From: Beroe ovata
Lineage: Eukaryota; Ctenophora; Nuda; Beroida; Beroidae
DNA: 15,654 nucleotides
Direction of reading: 5' to 3'
NCBI GenBank assembly: GCA_946803715.1
Contig: CAMPET010000135.1
Coordinates: forward strand, 113,378-129,031
Part shown: positions 1 to 9,900 of the stretch, in pieces
Layout: each line of letters starts with the position of its first letter
How positions within the stretch are numbered: position 1 is the first letter of the stretch
Notes under the pieces: model-generated
Seen by the model: the letters and a program-made list of their open reading frames with translations, nothing else
Databases searched by the model: none
What the model was told of the DNA's origin: nothing
Made by a program: the position numbers and the translations under genes

Positions 1-18
1 TTTTTTTTGTTTTGTGTT

Positions 19-63
<45 letters not shown>

Positions 64-66
64 TTG
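1..66. repeat. (TG)n microsatellite
   Basis: The window opens with a T-run followed by almost pure TG dinucleotides up to about position 61. The open frame over it only spells alternating Cys and Val and is not a gene. Confidence 0.95.
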
Positions 67-2288
67 TGTCAGTCCTTTTTGATTAAGTTAGATGTCAAAC
101 ATCAGGATTTATCAAATTCAAATGTTAATATACTTCTGATGTTTTTACTGGGGACTATCTACTGCTGGGCTCCCCCAATCATTTTCCACAGAGTGTTGTT
201 CATTTGCATCACTTTAGCAGACTAACCATCTACCAGCGAATTTTACTATTTAAACCACATATTACGGGGTTCTATACCATGATTATTACCGTGGCTAGCA
301 GTTGTTAAACCACTGTTCGGTTTAGCAGTTACACTGCTGTTATAACGCAGGTCGCAGACCGGTGTTAGACGACTCCTGCCATGATATAAGTTTCCTTCTG
401 GTTTTGGTGACCCGTCCTTTCTCAATACTGGACGTTATTATGACGGGTCTAGTTAATGAGACTTATAATAGCGACGGATATATATTATCTAATCTAATTA
501 AAGGATATAATTAACTATTATTAGTTTCATTATGATATGAAGCTAGAGGTTATGCTTCATTGTACTCGAGTACTGTGATTGTTGTTCATTATGGACATTG
601 CACAATGCACACCCATTATGCCACTCAAGGCAACTGCCTCTCTTTCTCTGCCTCTCAGTGAGGGCTGCTACTATAATTTCGTCCATCAAATGAATTGATC
701 GTCGTACGCCAACCAACGCGAGGGTTTGAAGTAACATATTAACATGTTAAAGCTCTGATTCGTACGTTAATTCTGTTTCTGTAGTGTTGAGATTCGTCAT
801 CATGACGTACCATGGAACAAGAATAAAGTTGCAGCTTTAATCCACTTTGAGGGTGAGCTCAACCTTGAAACACCGAACTTTATGTTGAAATATGATCGGA
901 AATGATGAGTTATCGGAACTTTTCTGCGGCGGAGGAGGTTTCCAGACGGAATATACTCACCAGATTATGACCACACCTCGACCAATGATCAACACACGTG
1001 GCATTAGATCTTCCCAGCTTCACTATAGCTCGATGACGTGTTATAGTAATCATTGTCCATCGTATGTAACGTAACTACTTTAATATTCAATATTGTCCAC
1101 TATAACGCGATTATCAAATTTCCTTACTTCGAGTCATTCTCCCTTTTCAACTGTTTGACTGGCGACACATTGTAATAACTTGCCAGAGTCCATTTCAATG
1201 TATTGCGACAATGAATAGTTTGCTTGTGCATTATCTGAAAGTTTTGAATTGGAACCCACGGTTGTCCCCGTTTTACGAGCATCAAGGCGGTCCTGTCGAG
1301 TGTCGGGAATCCCATACTGCCTGTATCACTGTGTATATCAGTTCGTATCAGTGTGTATGCCAACTTGGGATAGTAAGAGCTTACATGGAGTTGTGTATGA
1401 CATTTCTGAATCCTGACTATTCCTACGCTACTTTGTTGATAGCAGCCATCGAAAATTTGTTGCTTCAGATACTGGTGTTATATGCAAGAGTGTCAAAGAT
1501 ACTGGTGTTATGATTATTGAATACAAATTCTCTTGGGCATGTGTGTGTGTGTGTACGTGCATTTCGGTAGGTGTGCGTGTGTGCGTTTGGTACCTACTGT
1601 AGATCATCACTTAGTGCATTGTTATTAAGTCTCATTATCCCAAAATGAAAATAGTATATTCGACTAGCGCGATTTCTACAATCTTGCAACTTTTGCTTCA
1701 TACTCATCATGTATTGTGCTTATTTTTGATGGCGCTTTTCAAACTCAAGGAAATATCTTGTTCTTTAGGAGTATCATTTTTCCTCACATCTTACAAGTTT
1801 GAGTTTTATCTTGCCTAAACCGGCTGGTAGCCGACTGGCTGACAGTGTGTTAAAGGGCCAAGTAGATGACCACTTTGGAGGGTTTTTCTGGAGGTGCGAT
1901 TATTGATGTCACCTCCCTGGGCCCTCCTTACATACTTCATACTTCACTTGATCCACCACAAGCTTGCTGCTCTTAGTAACATCAGAATACCTGATCCGCC
2001 CTACATCTTTCAACTCTAACCCACTCCAATTCCTCTTCCTTAATTCACTCCCCAAGTCTTACTTTCCAGAGCCCACCTCCCGTATATTTTCACTGGATCT
2101 TTCTTCCACACAGTGACACACCCATTTCACGTCCCCACTTCTGTTTACAAAGAACATCGCAATGCAATCCCTCTGCGGGGAAAATCATAGCTGCCACACC
2201 GCGGGCGAAAAACATCCTGTTTATGCTTGGCGTAACACAACAACGTCTTTAAGGGAGATGTTACTATTCTACAAAGTGTATTTCTGAT
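67..2288. other. non-coding stretch, no gene supported
   Basis: About 2.2 kb upstream of the first credible exon. Open frames here are short (60-100 codons), lack recognisable motifs and do not join across good splice sites. Small features seen are a 15-bp direct repeat (1467-1481 and 1497-1511, 30 bp apart), a TG-rich patch at 1538-1590, and a possible hairpin with 7-bp arms GGAGGTG/CACCTCC at 1891-1917. Distant regulatory DNA or the end of an upstream gene cannot be excluded. Confidence 0.6.
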
Positions 2289-2408
2289 AGTTCAACACTT
2301 CTCACACGCTATACATATTGTGTAGATGGGTTGAGGGATGAATACCACAGTTCAATACTTCTCACACGCTATACATATTGTGTAGATGGGTTGAGGGATG
2401 AATACCAC
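2289..2408. repeat. 60-bp tandem duplication, two copies
   Basis: Positions 2289-2348 and 2349-2408 are the same 60-bp unit in tandem. I see a single C/T difference, at 2296 versus 2356. The pair ends 35 bases before the ATG of the exon at 2444, so it lies in the probable promoter or 5' leader of that exon. Confidence 0.93.
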
Positions 2409-2443
2409 CACCTCAACGGAGCACAGCCCTGCGGAAGCACACC

Positions 2444-2608
2444 ATGGGGAGCACAATATCCAGTCTGGCAGACGCCACGGGGCTCGTGTCGGAACTCACG
2501 GAGCGAGTAGAGCCGAGCCCACATCCGCGCCGGCGATCATCAATCGACTGGAGCAAGTTGTATAACATAACCCTGACTGATATGTACGGGCAGCAAGTCC
2601 TTATTCCA
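2444..2608 (+). CDS. putative first coding exon with N-myristoylation-type start
   Basis: An ATG in a near-ideal Kozak setting (CACACCATGG) opens a 55-codon frame that ends exactly at a strong splice donor, CCA|GTGAGT, in phase 0. The peptide starts MGSTISS, which fits the N-myristoylation pattern (Gly2, small residue at 6), and later contains a basic RRRSS stretch. Reading on past the donor meets a stop four codons later. Splicing to the good acceptor at 2990 would terminate after about five codons. The phase-0 exon at 4196 would continue the LRRFIP-like frame. It may therefore be an alternative first exon of the downstream gene, skipping the large exon, or the start of an unrelated gene. 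I do not recognise the peptide, and expression is inferred only from the start and donor signals. Confidence 0.5.
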
Positions 2609-2990
2609 GTGAGTGCTAACTAGATTATAGTCAAATTGGAAACAGCTGCAGCTGTACGATTACACACATATACTTACACCTACTTTATGATTTAGTGTGT
2701 CTATGTCTCTTGGTGTATGTGTGTGTGTCTGTGTCTGTGTAAACTGTACACATCACAGTGTATGTGATAGAATTATGTAATCGGTCGTCACATATTATCA
2801 CTAGAGACCAATCGCAGTTATTTGTATTGGAGTTTTGATTAGATTTCTCCCAAACGATGATCGTTCATCAGAGCTATTGGATTACCACATGAAGGCAGAA
2901 TTTCGTTTGTAGTTATAGTTTCCATTGCATAGTGATAGTATATACCCAGTGTTTTCCTTTGTTTTGTTGTATTGAGCTATTATTTCGCAG
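2609..2990. other. putative intron or 5' flank before the large LRRFIP-like exon
   Basis: This stretch begins with the donor GTGAGT at 2609 and ends with a pyrimidine-rich acceptor (TATTTCGCAG at 2990), 31 bases before the ATG at 3022. It contains a TG-rich patch (about 2715-2765) and a short palindrome AACGATGATCGTT near 2854. No coding frame is supported. Confidence 0.5.
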
Positions 2991-3021
2991 CAATTTGTTT
3001 TCCTGTGAGAATACTGTAACA

Positions 3022-3954
3022 ATGTGGCGATTCAAGAAGAATAAGAAAAGCTCGAAGAAGAAGAAGAAGGGAAATACCACCGAGAAAGAGAAATCATCTG
3101 TTGAGAAAAGATCTGGCTCTGAGCCAAATCTATCGCAAAGTGACAGTTTTCCAGTTGAGAAAGATGCCTCCCAGCGTCACAAGTCCTTCACTCTCAGTCC
3201 AAGAATGTGGAGGAAGAAGAAGGAACGGAGTAGTGTGTCATCTGAGGAGTCCTCCGCTCAGCTTCAAACCAGTCATGAGGAGTCAAGTGATGCAGCATTT
3301 GAGTCACGTGATGCAACAGCCAGCACTACTCCTGCATCACCCCTCAGTGACGCATTTCCTGCCCCAGTTTTATCGGATTCTGATGATGCAGATAATCACA
3401 AGGATAGTAATGGTGACACAACTGTGAGTCAAGGAAATGGACTATCAGCCGGTATGGCCTCTCCCTCAATAACTGTCGATTCCACTGTTCTAGAAGAATC
3501 TGTCGCCCCAGAAGGCTCCTCAACACCAGATGGCAAGTCACCTGCAGTGAACTCTGATCAGATGCCACACCCAGCAACTGTACCTCCTCAACATAGACGA
3601 CTGTCTGCAGTGCAATGCCTGAGATACAACATTCCCCTGACAGAACCATCTCCTGCCCCACACGGCGATGCCATTGCTCGCTTCACCAAGATAGTTAACG
3701 CTGTCCGGATCACCAACAGAATGAGCAAGACTACCAAGAGAAGAGTCGGTCTCCTCCAGAAACCAGACACTCTTCTCCAACTCCCTGATGCAGATATCGT
3801 ATCCAAACTCATTGGGTCCACTTTAGGAGCTGAGGGTGGAGTGTCGAACACCGAGTCTGGGGCTACAACCTCTAGAGGGAGTAGAGTTGCAAAGTTGGAG
3901 GAGCTAGAGATAGATGGACTTGATGAGTTGGATGTCGGGTTTTCAGATGAAGAG
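3022..3954 (+). CDS. lrrfip: LRRFIP-like, large N-terminal exon (311 codons)
   Basis: The ATG at 3022 has a good context (AACAATGTGG) and lies 31 bases after a pyrimidine-rich acceptor at 2990. No earlier in-frame ATG exists, because the frame upstream begins only with GTG. The product starts with a lysine cluster (residues 4-16), then a long Ser/Thr/Pro/Asp-rich disordered region with basic phosphorylation-type patches around residue 65. Near residues 212-280 is a more ordered, basic segment (RFTKIVNAVRITNRMSK), and an acidic stretch EELEIDGLDELD closes the exon. I see no match between this half and known LRRFIP N-termini. The donor GAG|GTACAT is weak. Unspliced, the frame runs on 34 codons to a TAA at 4057-4059, giving a possible intron-retention end. 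Confidence 0.75.
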
Positions 3955-6900
3955 GTACATTATCAGAGTTTAATCGAGTATTTGAAGTTTAAACACAACC
4001 CAGAACTTGTATCCTATCTAGTAATCAGTACTATTATGCTACGATTTAGAGGGTTTTAATTGCTATTACCAGGCTGTTGAGGTATTTTAGGTTTTGTGGG
4101 GTACGTACCTCTAGGCTCCAGGAGACAGGACATTGTGACCCAGGCTGTATTTTGTTTCTGTCATTCTGCGCTCCTTAACCACCTGTTGTACCCAGGCTTC
4201 AGACCGACGGGCCATAACAGGAGCTGCAAACAGAGAAATCACCACAACAACGAAGACATTCAGCCCGGTATGTAGTAAATCCAATATTCGGCAGAGTATT
4301 TCTCTTTAGAGTATCTATACTAGAAGTAGAATAACACTAAGAATCTCATAATATATGGTTTACACGATGATTGCTCCATATGAATCCCATGTACAATCGA
4401 CATTGGATTCATATGGAGCTATCATTGTACATATCTCATCCCATGTTATAATTCTCCCCGATCCTAGGACGTGAGAACGAGTGCTCCGGATGTTGAGCTC
4501 AATGTTGAGATACCAGCTGATCTCCTGGATAACGCTACAGTAGTTAGACTAGCACAGCAGCTACAAGCCAGCGAAAATCATCGGTGAGTAGTACACTTCT
4601 ACCCAAATAAAACGGTGATCTAATGGAAATTTTATAGTATTAGAGTAATCGCCTCGTGAAGCATTGTATGAGCTCCAAATAATACGTAGTATAGTGTAAC
4701 GTAGTAATAGTATAGTGTAACGTAGTGTAGTGTGACATAAACGCAAAAAATCACACCTAAGGAAAAACATCAAAGACTGAAAAAGTAGAATATCGTGTCT
4801 AGCAGGGTTTATTATCAACTATCCGTTTTGGTTCATTTGCTCGAAAAATCCCTCCAAATAAGAAATCTGCCTTGTAAAGCAGCTGGCTCAAAAACCGTAA
4901 ATCTGATTGTCCCGAGTATCACAAAACAACCGACTTCTCTTGCTGTCTGCTGAACTCACTTGCTGTCATCCGTAACTCGTTGATCTGTTCTGCCACGTTA
5001 GCCACTACTTCCTTAGCCTTCTCTCCATCCACCAGCGACTGCAACCATTTCACATCAACTTCAAGTTTAGTAAATTGATTCGCTATTCCCTCCATCAAGT
5101 CCCGCCTCTTCTCATCTCGTTCCGCAATGCGGAGGTTGTAATGGTTCGTCCCGTTCATATCAACCCAGGGTGATTCCCGGGTCCTTGAGTCTACAATCCC
5201 ATCCATACTGGTGATTATCAACGCACAGTTCTCTGCGTGCGGTGCGTCAAGAGCGATGCGGACCTCTCCACCCGCTGCGTCCCTCCTGAATGCACTGACG
5301 TAGACAGTCTGTGTGAAGTTGGGGGCAGGTCGGAATGTCGTTACCCCGAGAGGTGGCACAGCAAGATACCCCTCGTCAATCTGCACGGCATACTCTGCTC
5401 TACAGAGAGTGCCACCACTGGCACTGCCACTGATGCCAGCGTCAACTGGGGAGCCGGTATCCACTTCTACACCAGATTCCACGTTCTTTGATTTCTTGTA
5501 GCACTGCGGGGACGTCAGTTTGCAGGTACATATTAGTGATGGTTCTACTTCTACTTCTACCTGTACTAACCACACATGAAAGTGAAAGCTGCAAACACGT
5601 ATAATAATCGGAATTTCCCGTGATTTAAGAAGAGAAACTTCTCAAACTACAGCTGAGGACTTATTGACACCACTAACCGTGAATCTCTCGCTCCGAACCT
5701 TGACCCATACGGTGTCCGGATGGGCGTTGGCTATCTGTACACTGCTCTGTTTCTGTCCCATGCTGTGAGGGCGGTGTGTGTGACCGACGTCAGATGAGTA
5801 GCAGTCGAAGAACAGTCAAACGCATACAATAGGAGTCACTAACGAATTTAGATTAAGCGACGTGTGACTTTTGGTGCAGCAGGAAGTCGACCTAGGTATA
5901 CAATACATATCCACTGATAATCGATGCGGATATATGACGTTCTGAAATTACATCTGAAACAAAATCCGGGGTTGAATATCTTGTTTATATCAACTGTGTA
6001 CCCTGAACCCCACCACAGCCATTCAAATGCGCGGCACACATTGACTGATTGGGGACCGTAGTGTAGCTTGTGTCGGGATAATGCGGTGTGCCCGCTGCCC
6101 CTTACGTCATAGTGGTGTCAACATGTTGTGACAGATGGGTGACTGTCCGTTGCAAAAGTCTGTTCTGAAGAGCTGTTGTTAACGAGTTTCTTGGTCAGCT
6201 TTGCCATGCAAGGAGATTTTGCTTCAATTCGAACAAGCAAGAATTACGGCAAATTGATAGACGCCTAATTATAAACAGTTTACCAAACAATATCAACTGT
6301 GATGCCTATTTCATCATTCATGTAAACCTGCAACTGATAACAACTGATAAACATCCATCGATAAAAAGGTAATTGTACAGTGTAAAAGTTTGAAAAACTC
6401 TATGATTAATCAGCAAGACATCTTGTCACAATTTTAACATCATCCCTGCAATGGCAACCCTGATTTCAACTCCTCGACAGCGTTTGACAGTCTGTTGACA
6501 ATGTTTGTCATCTCATTCACATCAGTCACATCACTCTGTTTCTGTAAATTGGAAACATCTATACGCAGTTTACTCAACTCATCCGTCATACAACCCAGTA
6601 GAAAGTCCGCTTGGGAGCCCTTCACAGACTTCCCTACTTTCTTGGAAAAGTGGTTAGTCCCATTGATATCAACCCATGGTTTGGCTCTCCTCTTTGCATT
6701 AACCACACCACTCCCACTCGTTACAATGACCGCTGTGTGCCCTCTGCTGGGTACATCTGTTGCCAGTTCCACCTCCTCTCCACTGACACTGTCCACAGTG
6801 TGGACACTCATGTACACAGTTTCTGTGAAGTTCTTGGCAGGCCGGAATGTGGCAATGCCTTGTGATGGTACAGCAACATAACCCTCCTCTATACGGAGTG

Positions 6901-9900
6901 CGTACGTGGCCTGACATGTGACGTCACCCGAGAAGTCCTCCGATATCCCCATATCAACCCCTGTACTCGGGATTTCAGCTCCTATCTTCGACTTGACACT
7001 TCTCCGACTCGAGTATTCCTGTCATGGGCAAGTAGGGGATTAGTTCTAGGAAATCATTTCTGGAGCGACGCCAGACGAGGTTATGAGATATATGCTAGAA
7101 CTACGAATTGATTCTCCTTCAGGTCGGATATTGATATTTGTAACAAGTTCTCAAATTGGCACAGAGCCAATGTTGACCCCCATTAGCCTATTTTTCGGGG
7201 AAGTCGCACATGTATACTGACCGTGAATCTCTCGCTTCGTACTCTAACCCAAACAGTATCTGGGTGTGCATTGGCTACCTGCACACTGGTCCTTATCTTG
7301 AATAACTGGGGCATCTGCTATGTTGGGAATAAGGATGTGAGAAGGATGTTGGGTGGAGTGCACGAACTTAAACAATATCATGATCGTCAAATGGATAGAA
7401 GTGGATGAAGTTACGATAAAGCAATTGCCAATTAGGAGGTGGAAAACTATCGAATAAGTAAATCTGTTAAAATGTTCCGAAATATCTGCTTTGACGATTT
7501 ACAAATATAAACAGAATATATAGAACAGAACCATGATATAAAATTTGGCTAAGATACTACTCCATTTTCCATCAAGGAGCACCTGAATGAGAATCAATCA
7601 CAAGTTCACTGTTTTTGACTGCGGGTACAGCTGATCTGTTAATCAAACTTCTCACAATTTCCTCCAGTCTCCTCACATCTTGCAACATTCCCTCCACCCT
7701 CTCACTCTCCCCCTTCTGTCCATTGATCAACTTCTGTAGCGCCGCCACATCACCTGCCAGCTTGGTCACCTGATCGTCTATTGAACTGAGCAACACTATG
7801 TTCCTATCTCGTCTGAATGATTTCCTGAACATCTTGACAAAGTGGTTGACACCGTTCAAGTCGACCCAAGGGTCGGCTTTTCTCCTCGCGTCTACCAGTC
7901 CACCCCCCATAGTCACTATGAGAGCACAGTTCTCCTTGTGTGGTGCATCTGTTGCTATGGGAACCTGGTTTCCCTGTGTATCCTTGCGGAACACACTCAC
8001 GTACACAGTACGAGTGAAGTTGGTTGCCGGTGTGAATGTTGTCACGCCCCACGGTGGGATAGCGAGGTATCCCTCCTCTATTCGCAGAGCATAGGTTGCT
8101 TCACACGATGTCGTCCCACTCCCCCCTCCCACCAGTCCCGTGGAGGTGGTTGTCCCCGGGACCTCGGCCCCGATCTCCGTGTTTGCAGATCTGTTACGAG
8201 AATACCTCTAGGGGGGAGGGGAGGTCAGGAGTAATATCATTAGTGGGACAAGGGGGGACTAGAGAGAGGTTATGTGAGGGATTTATATGGTTGGGATGAT
8301 CAAACTAGAGGGGTTTTATGTGACATAGGATTACGATGCAATTTATCTGGCTGTGTGCCAAATATTAGCTCCACCCCTGAATACTGTATACTGTGTCAGT
8401 ATACAGTATCTGTGTCAGTATACTGTATATGGACACAAGCACTTACTGTGAACCTCTCACTCCTAACCATGGCCCAGATGGGGTCATGATGGGCGTTGGC
8501 TATCTGTACACTGCCTTGAATATTTCCCATGCTCTGTAGGGTGTAGTTGTTAATAAGCGATAGCATGTCATACTGTTTGCAAATAAGGCTACTGATACAG
8601 TACCATGTCCTAAGCACAATGTGAGGGGGCAGAGTCTATGTTGACAGAAAGTGTTTACAAAAACAGGACGTCAAGTCGTCCTGCAAGCAACAACACGCGA
8701 TCTATTACATGCCACTGCTAGTACAAAGCCACTGCAAGTACAAAGCCACTGCAAGCCTAATACAAGCCACTGCAAGTACAAGCCACTGCTAGTACAANTG
8801 CAAGTACAAAGCCACTGCAAGTACAAAGCCACTGCAAGTACAAAGCCACTTCCAGCCTAATACAAGCCACTGCAAGTACATAGCCACTGCATAGCAACAC
8901 TGATCCTGATTCCTGGTAAAAGCAACAGAATGAAAGCAACAGAATGAAATTATAACGAAAATTACGGATCATATTACTGGTGACACAGGACGCTATAATA
9001 TAAACACGCACACACGGCCATGTGTAGTGTGTACTGTGTGTTATACAGTGCACACTGTGCAGCATGGATGTTATTAAATCACGTACTACCTATACACACA
9101 CGATGACAGGAAGCTGAATACAAGTACAATTTTAATACAAGTACAATTATAATACAAATACAATTATAATACAAGTGAATGAGTGAATACAAGTACAATT
9201 AGTAATTCTGTGTGCGGAACAAGTTAGTTTAGTACAATGTGTACGCGGGTATTGTGTACAAATGCGGGCAACAGAGCATTCATTGCATAATACAGAGTGT
9301 TCAACGTACAATGTACATTGTGTGTATAATGTTTAATTCCATAATACAATGTACACTGTAAAATGTACATTGTACATTGTATAGCACGTTTCCGAGTTAA
9401 TAAGATTATCTGAGAAACCATGTTGCTGTTTACAAAATAATATGGTATGCTACTGTAAGTGTAAACCATTTTCGTGGGCACTAATCTCATGTACATTGTA
9501 CACTGATTCTATGGGTACTGCCCATTGGGCAATGAGTACAGGTGAGAAGTAACTGAACAGTGAACATTTAAATGATGAAGGAAGAGAAAATGAGTGAAAT
9601 TCTGTAAAAATCTAACAGAATATATTCATAACGATCAAGGAAAGGAAGAATTGAGGTGTAGCATCAGGTGGCACAGGCTACATCACTACACATATAGCCC
9701 ATAGCCCACTGTTATAGTTTGAGAGTTTTTTCATTGAAAATTATCGACAAAGAGATGATCTCCCTAATATATCACATTTCAAACAACTTGATATTTCCAC
9801 AGGAAGGAGGTGCTGATAAACTGTGCGAAGCTGGAGAATGAACGATCCACTCTCATATACAAGGTAGAGGACCTCAAGGACCTCCTGGAGGACCAGACAG

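Larger units (their letters stand above)
8531..9802. other. rest of the host intron upstream of paralogue A
   Basis: No coding exon is supported. The region holds the likely promoter of paralogue A and begins, on the minus strand, with an acceptor-like TTATTAAC...CCCTACAG just before its ATG. It also holds two minisatellites (8709-8895 and 9117-9202) and a palindrome-rich ACAATG/CATTGT field (about 9230-9510). It ends with the host acceptor TTTCCACAG at 9802. Confidence 0.6.

Noticed and set aside
543-1610. Several 60-100-codon frames on both strands
   Set aside because: Overlapping on opposite strands, with no motifs, and partly made of TG/AC repeat.
2932-3021. Extension of the LRRFIP-like protein upstream of the ATG at 3022
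   Set aside because: The frame begins only at a GTG, the peptide is not gene-like, and a good splice acceptor lies at 2990 within it.
4919-8234. Plus-strand open frames opposite the nested genes (for example 5237-5491, 6495-6881, 7842-8234)
   Set aside because: They are shadows of the conserved minus-strand exons. Protein-level conservation among the three paralogues is on the minus strand only.
8709-8895. Repeat array resembling a CRISPR
   Set aside because: Units are 17 bp and directly tandem, with no unique spacers, in an animal gene intron. It is a minisatellite.
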